Assembly (NCBI GenBank): GCA_937923625.1
Contig: CALDTV010000001.1
Span: forward strand, 36,330 to 100,329
Direction of reading: 5' to 3'
Origin: an uncultured Alphaproteobacteria bacterium
GTDB taxonomy: Bacteria > Pseudomonadota > Alphaproteobacteria > Micavibrionales > Micavibrionaceae
Length of the DNA: 64,000 nt
Shown: piece by piece, positions 1 through 7,321 of the stretch
Position numbering within the stretch: position 1 is the stretch's first letter
Layout: each line of letters starts with the position of its first letter
Program-made: the position numbers and the translations under genes
The notes under the pieces: model-generated
What the model was told of the DNA's origin: nothing
The model's database searches: none
The model's input: only the letters and a program-made list of their open reading frames with translations

Positions 1-38
1 GTTTTTGTAATGTTATTACCATTTATTTTTATCGATCT

Positions 39-920
39 TTACATGTCCAATGTTTCTAGTTTAGGCGTTGATGTGGGTGTTGGCGCATTGCTTTGCGCTG
101 GTGAATTGGTTGTTTCGCCCATGGCTGGTGGAGTGAACGAAGCACTTAATGCATTTACACTTGTTGATAATGGTTGCCCCCCTGCCGCGGTGTTAAACAT
201 GCCAGGGGTGTATTCCACGTGAAGGGGGTATTGCAAAGGTTGATTAGATAGAATTCCCTGATGAATATGGGCGGGTAATTGTTCACGGATCATGACTTCA
301 TAGTCATCACGCGTGAGCCCCTCGATGTTTTGTCCCTCTGGCACCATATCTTTTAAGGATTGTGGCACATCATCTGTTTCACCGCGCATATAAGCGTTCA
401 TTTCCTGCGCGCCGGTGGTAATACCCGCACTACAGGTCTGATCAACATGATCCATTTCTGCTTGGTCTTGGGGTCTTAGGTCGTGCGCTTGTCCATCTTC
501 ATCATGATATTGTAAGATGCCTTCATTATTGGCTTTTACATTGCCGGCACGCAATCCAATAGAACCTTTACTAATACCATCGAAGATGAAAAAATTCATA
601 TTTCTCGCTTGTGCAATACTATCTTCAACAGCGCCTGCGAAGGAGCGTGCGCCAGATTTAGCCGCAGCCGCTTGATCTGCTTTTTCTTTATCTCTATGTT
701 TGCCTGTTGCAGTGTTTTGAGCGTTTGTAAAACCTGCAGTTCCGTCAAAATATTCACCATTGACCTTATCAAAAGCTGTTATTGTCTTGCTGCGCAATCC
801 TTCAATTTCGTTTAAACGTTTATTAACGGCTGCTGGGTCATTAGGGACAAGAGCGGCAAGACGGGCTTGCGCTTCTGCATCTGTAATAGTGGCTTCATAT
901 CTGTCTGTTACTGAACTCAT
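39..920 (-). CDS. hypothetical protein, 293 aa
   Basis: I do not recognise this protein. It is soluble-looking, with no signal peptide or membrane segment. The first 100 residues are Ala/Asp/Lys-rich and probably helical (possible coiled coil), the middle is more globular, and the last 40 residues are rich in Pro, Thr, Ser and Asn and look disordered. The start at 920 opens with MSSVTDRYEA. It is transcribed away from sucC, so the 239-bp space between them (921-1159) probably carries two divergent promoters. Several similar orphan soluble proteins occur elsewhere in the window (21.1-21.7, 38.4-39.6 and 46.9-47.6 kb), but I see no shared motif. Effector or structural roles are only guesses. 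Confidence 0.7.
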   Translation of the reverse strand: MSSVTDRYEATITDAEAQARLAALVPNDPAAVNKRLNEIEGLRSKTITAFDKVNGEYFDGTAGFTNAQNTATGKHRDKEKADQAAAAKSGARSFAGAVEDSIAQARNMNFFIFDGISKGSIGLRAGNVKANNEGILQYHDEDGQAHDLRPQDQAEMDHVDQTCSAGITTGAQEMNAYMRGETDDVPQSLKDMVPEGQNIEGLTRDDYEVMIREQLPAHIHQGILSNQPLQYPLHVEYTPGMFNTAAGGQPLSTSVNALSASFTPPAMGETTNSPAQSNAPTPTSTPKLETLDM

Positions 921-1159
921 ATAACTATAATATCAAATAAGGCAGGGGAATTACAAAAAAGTGGCGCGAAGTTGTTTAAAATTATACAGCCATATCAAAA
1001 GGTTAACGAAAGGTTAATACTCAAAAATAGCCTGTGTATGAGGCTTTTTGCCTCTTGGAAGCCAGCCTTGCTTGTGCTAATCATACTATGAAATATGCGG
1101 GTTATGACTCGTAAATGACTTTAACACGTTGAAAAAATTAACAAATATAGGATTATTTA

Positions 1160-2365
1160 ATGAATATTCATGAATATCAAGCCAAGGAATTACTCGAAAA
1201 ATATGGCGTTGCCGTACCAAAGGGCATTCCCGCCATGAGCGTCGAAGAAGCGGTTAAGGCTGCGGGTGATCTTCCGGGGCCTTTATATGTGGTGAAGTCG
1301 CAAATTCATGCGGGTGGTCGCGGTGCAGGCCATTTTACGAATAATCCTGAAGGTAAAGGCGGTGTTCGCCTTTGCAAGACAGCTGATGAGGTAAAAGACG
1401 CCGCGGAAGCGATGATAGGCAATACGTTGGTCACAATCCAAACAGGTGCGGAAGGTAAAGAAGTTCAACGCCTTTATGTGACGGATGGGGTTGATATTGA
1501 AAAAGAATATTATTGTTCTGTCGTGCTGGATCGTGGCACCAGCCGCGTGACCTTCATGGTTTCTACCGAAGGGGGTATGGACATTGAAGAAGTGGCGGAA
1601 CATTCACCAGAGAAAATTACCCATGTTGATATTGATCCCGTGACAGGCATCATGCCGTTCCACGCGCGCAAGCTTGCGTTTGCCTTGGGTCTTGAAAAAG
1701 ATGCCATGAAATCAGCGGTGAAATTTTTCATGTCACTTTATAAAGCGTTCGTTGAATTGGACGCGGCGATTGTGGAGATTAATCCAATGATCGTAACAGA
1801 TAAAAACGAAGTCATGGCGCTCGATGCAAAAATGAATTTTGATGAGAATGCCTTGTTCCGTCAAAAAATGGTTGCAGAGATGCGCGATGAAACCGAAGAA
1901 GACGATGCGGAGCGCGAAGCGACAAATTGGGATCTTTCTTACGTGTCTATGGATGGCAATATTGGCTGTATGGTTAATGGTGCGGGGCTTGCGATGTCGA
2001 CAATGGATATTATCAAACTTTATGGTGGTGATCCTGCAAACTTCTTGGATGTTGGGGGTGGTGCAACGGCGGAACGTGTCACCGCGGCGTTTAAAATCAT
2101 TCTTTCTGATCCCAATGTTCAAGGAATTCTGGTGAATATCTTCGGTGGTATCATGAAGTGCGACGTGATTGCTGAAGGCGTGATTGCCGCGGCGAAAGAG
2201 GTTGACCTTTCTGTACCGCTGGTTGTGCGTTTAGAAGGTACGAACGTTGAAAAAGGAAAAGAGCTAATGGCTAATTCTGGTCTGCCAATTATTGCGGCAG
2301 ATGATTTAGATGATGCGGCGCGTAAGGTTGTTGATGCAACTAAAGCTGCGCAAGCCGCAGCTTAA
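1160..2365 (+). CDS. sucC: succinyl-CoA ligase (ADP-forming) beta subunit
   Basis: Beta subunit of succinyl-CoA synthetase, which interconverts succinyl-CoA and succinate with substrate-level phosphorylation in the TCA cycle, as a cytosolic partner of SucD. The N-terminus [17 protein letters not shown] is diagnostic. An ATP-grasp domain fills roughly residues 1-230, with K46 and the glycine loop HAGGRGAGH at 50-58. The CoA-ligase domain carries [13 protein letters not shown] near residue 325. The length of 401 aa is close to the family norm. The start has a TAGGA ribosome site at 1148-1152. Unusually, sucD does not follow directly: three envelope-type genes separate them. Confidence 0.98.
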   Translation: MNIHEYQAKELLEKYGVAVPKGIPAMSVEEAVKAAGDLPGPLYVVKSQIHAGGRGAGHFTNNPEGKGGVRLCKTADEVKDAAEAMIGNTLVTIQTGAEGKEVQRLYVTDGVDIEKEYYCSVVLDRGTSRVTFMVSTEGGMDIEEVAEHSPEKITHVDIDPVTGIMPFHARKLAFALGLEKDAMKSAVKFFMSLYKAFVELDAAIVEINPMIVTDKNEVMALDAKMNFDENALFRQKMVAEMRDETEEDDAEREATNWDLSYVSMDGNIGCMVNGAGLAMSTMDIIKLYGGDPANFLDVGGGATAERVTAAFKIILSDPNVQGILVNIFGGIMKCDVIAEGVIAAAKEVDLSVPLVVRLEGTNVEKGKELMANSGLPIIAADDLDDAARKVVDATKAAQAAA

Positions 2366-2440
2366 TTATAACGACTATCACGTGTTAGGTTTTTTAAGCT
2401 TACACACACTTATAGGCGTAGATACTTAGGAGTACACATA

Positions 2441-3541
2441 ATGAAAAAACTTTTATTTGTTATTATCTTGTTGGCTTTGGCGGGACTTGGTTTTTACCAC
2501 ATTCCCAAACACGCCGATGGAATAGAAGGGGATATTCATAAACGCTTATCGCGTGTGATGCTTGAAAAGAATGTGCCAAAATCAATCATCGCCAAAGTTG
2601 ATGGGCGTGATGTTATCTTATCTGGAGAAGCAAACAGCCAACGCTTAAAAAAACAAGTTCATGCTTTTGCTGAAAATTTAACAGGCGTGAGAACGGTTAC
2701 AAATAATATTCAGGTTTCTTCTTTAGAAACCGCGGAGTCTTCTTATGAGCCAGAAATAAATATTGAACGTCCTGCCAATGATCTTGCTGATATGTCTATC
2801 ACGCGCAATGACCTGCCAGAAGCTCCACAGGAAACCCCTGAGAAAACTCCAAAGACTATTGAGATGCCTTCCCCTGTGATCGAGCTTGAAACAGGGAGTG
2901 CGGTGATTGGCTCAAGCGATGTTGATGCCAATATTGAAATTGACCAAATGGCCGTTATTGAAGAAAAAGTTGAAATGGTCGAGCGAGAAATAGAAACAGT
3001 ATCGCAAATGGAAATGCCGCCACCGCCGGTGGTTGCTGAAACAGTAAAGATTGAAACAGCTCCTTCTGACATGTTTCTTGAAAATATTGTTGAAGCTGAA
3101 GAAGTTGTTAGAACGGAGCGCGTTGTTGAGCGTGTTGTCGCTATAGAAAGCGGGCCTGTTTCGGCGCAAAGCTCTGCTTGTCAAAACAAGCTTTCTAATA
3201 TGATGGCGGATCAAAAAATTAATTTTGATAGTGGTCGTTCGACGATTAAATCCAACAGTTATGGTTTGTTAAACAAATTAGTTGCCCAAGTGAAAAATTG
3301 TGAAAATGTGGTTGTCCACATTCATGGTCATACAGATAGTTCGGGTGATGCGACTGTAAATCGCGCTTTAAGTTTGAAGCGGGCAAAATCTGTTGGACGT
3401 TACATGATATCTAAAGGCGTGCGTAAAGAAATTCGTGTCGTTGGCCACGGTGCGAGCCAGCCAATCGCGAGCAATGATACCGAAGCGGGCAAGGCGCAAA
3501 ACCGCCGCATCGAATTTAAAATCACTGCCCAAAAGAATTAA
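2441..3541 (+). CDS. membrane-anchored BON / OmpA-C protein
   Basis: The 366-aa protein has an N-terminal hydrophobic segment (residues 3-20, an uncleaved anchor or signal), a BON domain at about 28-92 (a fold often found in envelope and osmotic-stress proteins), a long acidic Pro/Glu/Val-rich linker (about 95-240), and an OmpA-like peptidoglycan-binding domain at about 260-362. The last is shown by INFDSG, GHTDSSGD and the NRRIEF end. Known members bind peptidoglycan non-covalently in the periplasm, so a role linking membrane and wall is inferred. AGGAG at 2428-2432 sets the start. It lies 75 bp after sucC and 59 bp before the DUF4332 gene. Confidence 0.88.
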   Translation: MKKLLFVIILLALAGLGFYHIPKHADGIEGDIHKRLSRVMLEKNVPKSIIAKVDGRDVILSGEANSQRLKKQVHAFAENLTGVRTVTNNIQVSSLETAESSYEPEINIERPANDLADMSITRNDLPEAPQETPEKTPKTIEMPSPVIELETGSAVIGSSDVDANIEIDQMAVIEEKVEMVEREIETVSQMEMPPPPVVAETVKIETAPSDMFLENIVEAEEVVRTERVVERVVAIESGPVSAQSSACQNKLSNMMADQKINFDSGRSTIKSNSYGLLNKLVAQVKNCENVVVHIHGHTDSSGDATVNRALSLKRAKSVGRYMISKGVRKEIRVVGHGASQPIASNDTEAGKAQNRRIEFKITAQKN

Positions 3542-3600
3542 GAAGAACTAAGAAAACTTAAACATTAAAACGAAACAAGAATTAATTAGGAAATAAAGAC

Positions 3601-4236
3601 ATGACTTATCTTATAACCGAAATTGCTATCCATCTTTTAATTGCCTTTCTTATTGGTCTTTTTTTTGGCTGGTTGTTCGCTAAGATGTGCGGTGCAGGAA
3701 AATGCAAAAGAAACCATGAAGACAGCGATCCAACAAGTGTTTCCGCGCTTGTCTCCAATGCTTTTGAAGACGAAGACGACACAGCAACGATCAGCCTTGA
3801 TACGACTGTCGATTTGGACGCAGACGCCTATGGCATTGAGACCTTGCAAGGTATTGGCCCGCAAACAGGCGATTTATTCCGCGGTTATGGCGTGAACTCC
3901 GTTGGTGATTATTTGCGCAAACTTCATGCCCCACACGCGCGTGAACAAGCGGCGAAGTCTTTAGATATTTTGGTGCAACCCCTTCATAATTGGGCGTCTA
4001 TGTCTGACCTTTTGCGTGTTGAGGGCATTGATCACCAACATGCAGAATTGGCGTTCTCTGTGGATGTGTTGACCGTGGCTGATTTGGCACATAGCGATGC
4101 CGCCGCTTTGGTTGCAAAAATGGATCAAGTGAATAACGAAGGCAAACAGCTTATCGCGCCAACGGTTCCCGATGTTGCACAGGTTCAAAGCTGGATTGGG
4201 CGCGCAAAAACCATGAGCCCAGTGGTGTCAATTTAA
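3601..4236 (+). CDS. membrane-anchored DUF4332 protein
   Basis: A 211-aa protein with one N-terminal transmembrane helix (about 6-28), a short Cys-containing basic stretch (KMCGAGKCKRN), an acidic linker, then a domain from about residue 80 to the end that matches DUF4332. That domain has two helix-hairpin-helix-like units: LQGIGPQTGDLFRGYGV, and a second around LLRVEGIDHQHAELAF. The end QVQSWIGRAK is also typical. The domain resembles DNA- or nucleotide-contacting HhH folds but has no proven function. It sits between the OmpA/BON gene and a small membrane protein gene, 10 bp ahead of the latter, probably in one transcript between sucC and sucD. Confidence 0.8.
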   Translation: MTYLITEIAIHLLIAFLIGLFFGWLFAKMCGAGKCKRNHEDSDPTSVSALVSNAFEDEDDTATISLDTTVDLDADAYGIETLQGIGPQTGDLFRGYGVNSVGDYLRKLHAPHAREQAAKSLDILVQPLHNWASMSDLLRVEGIDHQHAELAFSVDVLTVADLAHSDAAALVAKMDQVNNEGKQLIAPTVPDVAQVQSWIGRAKTMSPVVSI

Positions 4237-4246
4237 GAAAAATAAT

Positions 4247-4531
4247 ATGAAAGAAAATTCTTCCGCCCCCCGTTTTAAAAATTTGATGCGCGTGCCGTTA
4301 TGGGCGCTTTACGCGCTGATTATCTCAACGGTGTTGTTGAGTGTTCTGATCATCGCAAAAATTTGGTTTCCGCACTTCTTTGGGGAAGATTTTTTCTGGC
4401 GTGTTGTTTTATCGTACTTAACACTTATCTTTAGCACCTATGTTATTGGTGCGATGTCGGATGTGATAAAGGCCGTGAAAAATAAAGAAAACGAAATGAA
4501 CGACGCTGAAAATAAAATTAACAAGAATTAA
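4247..4531 (+). CDS. small membrane protein, two predicted helices
   Basis: This 94-aa protein has two hydrophobic stretches, about residues 17-40 and 50-72, followed by a charged Lys/Asn/Glu-rich tail that is likely coiled and cytoplasmic. I do not recognise the family. It begins 10 bp after the DUF4332 gene and ends 44 bp before sucD, so it probably shares their transcript. Its ribosome site is weak. The function is unknown. The setting suggests an envelope-related trio inserted in the suc operon. Confidence 0.65.
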   Translation: MKENSSAPRFKNLMRVPLWALYALIISTVLLSVLIIAKIWFPHFFGEDFFWRVVLSYLTLIFSTYVIGAMSDVIKAVKNKENEMNDAENKINKN

Positions 4532-4575
4532 ATTTAACAACCTAATCCATACTTTAATAAAGAAAGAAAATATCT

Positions 4576-5451
4576 ATGTCTGTTTTGGTCAACAAAGAAA
4601 CAAAGCTTATCTGTCAGGGTTTCACGGGATCGCAAGGAACATTCCACAGCGAACAAGCAATGGAATACGGCACCAACATGGTCGGCGGCGTAACACCGGG
4701 CAAGGGCGGCAAAGACCATTTGGGTTTGCCTGTTTTTAATTCGGTTGATGAAGCCAAACATGTGACGGGCTGTAACGCTTCTGTTATTTATGTGCCGCCG
4801 CCCTTTGCGGCAGATTCAATTCTTGAGGCGATTGACGCAAAAATTGAGCTTGTTGTTTGTATCACGGAAGGTATTCCTGTTTTGGATATGGTTAAAGTTA
4901 AGCGCGCATTAGATGGTTCTTCAACGCGTCTTATTGGCCCGAATTGCCCGGGTGTGATTACGCCGGATGAATGTAAAATTGGTATTATGCCAGGGCATAT
5001 TCACAAGCGCGGTAAAATTGGTATCGTGTCGCGTTCTGGCACATTGACATACGAAGCGGTTGCGCAAACTGGTGCGGTTGGCTTGGGTCAATCGACTTGT
5101 ATTGGTATTGGTGGTGACCCTGTAAATGGCACAAACTTTATTGATTGTATCGAAATGTTCATGGATGACGATGAAACTGAAGGAATTTTGATGATTGGTG
5201 AAATTGGCGGCGCGGCAGAAATTGAAGCGGCAGAATTTTACAAAGGTTTGAAGAACAAAAAACCAATCGCTGGTTTTATTGCGGGTGCAACGGCTCCTCC
5301 AGGTAAACGTATGGGGCATGCGGGCGCAATTATCTCTGGTGGAGATGATACCGCCGAAGCTAAAATGGACGCCATGCGTGCCGCAGGTTTCGAAGTCTCT
5401 GACTCTCCTGCAGGTCTCGGTACGGCGATGAAAACCGCGATGGCGGCTTAA
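4576..5451 (+). CDS. sucD: succinyl-CoA ligase (ADP-forming) alpha subunit
   Basis: Alpha subunit of succinyl-CoA synthetase; it carries the phosphohistidine and binds CoA. The CoA-binding Rossmann motif [11 protein letters not shown] lies at residues 14-24. A second conserved block is [10 protein letters not shown] near residue 122. The active-site histidine is H248 in [11 protein letters not shown]. At 291 aa it has normal length. A perfect 10-bp hairpin with a T-rich tail starts 36 bp after its stop and probably ends the suc transcript (see the terminator entry). Confidence 0.98.
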   Translation: MSVLVNKETKLICQGFTGSQGTFHSEQAMEYGTNMVGGVTPGKGGKDHLGLPVFNSVDEAKHVTGCNASVIYVPPPFAADSILEAIDAKIELVVCITEGIPVLDMVKVKRALDGSSTRLIGPNCPGVITPDECKIGIMPGHIHKRGKIGIVSRSGTLTYEAVAQTGAVGLGQSTCIGIGGDPVNGTNFIDCIEMFMDDDETEGILMIGEIGGAAEIEAAEFYKGLKNKKPIAGFIAGATAPPGKRMGHAGAIISGGDDTAEAKMDAMRAAGFEVSDSPAGLGTAMKTAMAA

Positions 5452-5486
5452 TCGAGCTTTACTTTTCATAACTTTTAAGTTAATTT

Positions 5487-5514
5487 CTGGTTTATGTCAC
5501 ATAAACCAGAAATT
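5487..5514 (+). terminator. hairpin after sucD overlapping the next start codon
   Basis: A perfect 10-bp inverted repeat, CTGGTTTATG (5487-5496) and CATAAACCAG (5500-5509), with a TCA loop, is followed by AAATTTTTATTT. It looks like an intrinsic terminator for sucD. The ATG assigned to the 199-aa gene (5494) lies inside the left arm, so the same structure could also control translation of that gene. Confidence 0.7.
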
Positions 5515-6093
5515 TTTATTTCTACAGACAAGCGTGTTTTGGAAGAGATCAATACCCCTAAAACGTTTACAGCTTGTTGGGATGCAAAAGGTGATCCTGA
5601 ATTTCGAGAAATTTTAGAATACGTTGCAATGTTTAATAATGTTGTTTCTGATGCTGGGCTTGAGAATGCAAAAGAATGGTTAGTTCCTGCAAGTGAATAT
5701 GTTCAAAAAGAACTTGAAGGAGGCATTAATAAGATTTTTACATCTATGGGAATTAACGTCCAACTCGGTAATCCTATACGTCAATTAATTCAACCTCCGT
5801 TAAAAGAATACCCTGGCTCAAAACCTCATATAGACGGCTGGTTCTTAACTGCTTTCTTTTCGTTCAATGAGCATGTCTCTGGAACTTCATTAGTTCCTAA
5901 AGAGTATGCGGGAGCCCCCACCAATGAAGGGGGGAATAAGTTTCACGACGCTGATGTTAGCAAGGCTGTTTCTCTTCCTGGGGCTTCTATATATTTAATG
6001 AAATTGAATAAGCAGGTTCATTTTGCGCCGCAGCAAGCTTCGACATCAAGCTGGAGGGTTCTTGAAAGAAAAAGCTATGAATTTATTTGTTAA
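5494..6093 (+). CDS. hypothetical protein with possible HxD...H iron-site pattern
   Basis: A 199-aa soluble protein I do not recognise with certainty. The C-terminal half shows H112-I-D114, then H176 and R188 in a run VHFAPQQ...SSWRVL. This spacing resembles the HxD...H...R pattern of double-stranded beta-helix, 2-oxoglutarate/Fe(II)-type proteins and DUF1826-like proteins. That is inference only. The ATG is inside the left arm of the sucD terminator hairpin and has no Shine-Dalgarno sequence. No good nearby alternative exists; the next Met is residue 46. The start is therefore uncertain. Confidence 0.6.
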   Translation: MSHKPEIFISTDKRVLEEINTPKTFTACWDAKGDPEFREILEYVAMFNNVVSDAGLENAKEWLVPASEYVQKELEGGINKIFTSMGINVQLGNPIRQLIQPPLKEYPGSKPHIDGWFLTAFFSFNEHVSGTSLVPKEYAGAPTNEGGNKFHDADVSKAVSLPGASIYLMKLNKQVHFAPQQASTSSWRVLERKSYEFIC

Positions 6094-6239
6094 TACGGAA
6101 AATTGTGCCGATAGGCAGTAATTTTTTATTGTGATGCCGTCTGCTATATTCCTAACTCATTGATTTTATTTGGTTTATATCTGGCATCGCGGTTGCAATG
6201 TTTCTTATATAGATAACCACACAATAAGGGAGATATAAC

Positions 6240-6359
6240 ATGACAATGAAATTATACATCACAGGAACAGCATTATGGCTTATCGCTTTGGCGCAAATTG
6301 CCGATTTCAATCCTTTTGAAGGCATGAGCAGCCTTGCAGGGCAGGCGATTGGCTTTTAA
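6240..6359 (+). CDS. 39-aa hydrophobic small ORF
   Basis: A short ORF opening MTMKLYITGTALWLIALAQ with a good ribosome site (AAGGGAG, about 8 bases upstream). Residues 4-20 form one hydrophobic helix; the rest is short and Gly/Ser-rich. I do not recognise a family. It is followed by C-rich hairpin sequence and a strong terminator (6440-6474), so it is the only coding unit of a short transcript. The strong ribosome site supports real translation, but there is no homology evidence. Confidence 0.5.
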   Translation: MTMKLYITGTALWLIALAQIADFNPFEGMSSLAGQAIGF

Positions 6360-6360
6360 T

Positions 6361-6474
6361 CCTTAAAAAAGATTTCCCTCATTCATATTAAGGTTTCCCT
6401 CCCCCCATAACTTCGTTTTTCCTTAATATGACCCTTTTGCGGGATGCGCTATCAGTAGGCGCATCCCGTTTTTT
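6361..6474 (+). ncRNA. candidate C-rich anti-Shine-Dalgarno small RNA
   Basis: Directly after the 39-aa ORF comes TTCCCTC (6374-6380), then a 10-bp inverted repeat CATATTAAGG (6384-6393) / CCTTAATATG (6421-6430). The loop holds TTTCCCTCCCCCC (6394-6406), which is complementary to GGAGG-type ribosome sites. A strong terminator closes the unit. The layout (small ORF, hairpin with CCUCC loop, terminator) recalls the alphaproteobacterial CcsR/cuckoo RNAs. That assignment is inference, since the motif is not an exact match. Confidence 0.4.
6440..6474 (+). terminator. strong intrinsic terminator
   Basis: Perfect 10-bp stem CGGGATGCGC (6440-6449) / GCGCATCCCG (6459-6468) with a 9-base loop, followed at once by TTTTTT. 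It ends the transcript carrying the 39-aa ORF and the C-rich hairpin. Confidence 0.9.
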
Positions 6475-6578
6475 ATGCCTTGCTGATGAAAGGCAATAAT
6501 AAAGCGGCGTGATAAAAATCTCCTTCGCTTCTCTGACGCTTCGCGCTAAACTATGCTGCATTATAACGTGAGGCACCT

Positions 6579-7121
6579 ATGGGTAATTTTTCAGATTTAA
6601 ACCAAGATGAACAAGCATTGTTTATATCGCTTCCATATCGTGTGGGAGTTTGGATTTCGAATGCCGATGATATCGAGCAAACCCGCCGTGATGACAAGCG
6701 GGAGATGAAAGCCCTTGAAATCGTTATTGCCCGCCTTGCGAAAGCGCACCGCAAAATGCCTTTTGCTGCCAACATTATGGCGGCTATTCAGCAAAATAAA
6801 AATGCGTGGCAAGTATGGGAAAATAACGCTGCCGAAGGGGTTGTTCTGGGGGATGTTCAAAATGCAATATTATTATGTCATAAGAAATTATCGGAGTCGC
6901 AATTAAAGCAATATAAACATGCCTTGTGGCAAATTGCGATTGTGGTCGCCCAATCATACGGGGAGCAAGAAGATCCAGACAATGAAATGCACGTAGATCA
7001 TTTCTTTCAGTGGATCGGCAGTTTTATGAGTGCTCCAAGCCTGAAAAAGGCTCCTGAAAATATGAGCGCAAAAGAAAAAACAGCCTTGAAAAAATTACGC
7101 GCAATATTAAAAGAGACTTAA
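6579..7121 (+). CDS. hypothetical protein, 180 aa, helical
   Basis: I do not recognise this protein. It appears all-helical, without signal or membrane segment. An N-terminal block (FISLPYRVGVWISNADD, residues 15-31) is followed by a charged helical stretch and a Lys-rich C-terminus. The shape loosely resembles TerB-like helical bundle proteins, but I see no conserved metal-binding pattern, so this is only an impression. It lies alone between the terminator at 6474 and sucA. A 200-bp space (7122-7321) with no gene precedes sucA. Confidence 0.65.
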   Translation: MGNFSDLNQDEQALFISLPYRVGVWISNADDIEQTRRDDKREMKALEIVIARLAKAHRKMPFAANIMAAIQQNKNAWQVWENNAAEGVVLGDVQNAILLCHKKLSESQLKQYKHALWQIAIVVAQSYGEQEDPDNEMHVDHFFQWIGSFMSAPSLKKAPENMSAKEKTALKKLRAILKET

Positions 7122-7321
7122 TATTTATCCGTCATCCTAATCCTGCGTGAGAGGCTTTGCGTTATCGCAAGTTATCTTGAAATGCGGTGTATGGGCGGTA
7201 AATAATAAGCCGTTCATTTATTGAACAACAGCCAAGCATTTGAAGGGATGTGCGGTATTCATTTGTGTTAATTCGTGGTACCCTTCATCTCGAAAAAAAT
7301 AACTTTAAATAGAGTGTTAAA

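Noticed and set aside
4921..5469. 182-codon minus-strand frame opposite sucD
   Set aside because: It lies wholly inside conserved sucD sequence, and its Arg/His/Phe/Thr-rich composition is that of an antisense shadow.
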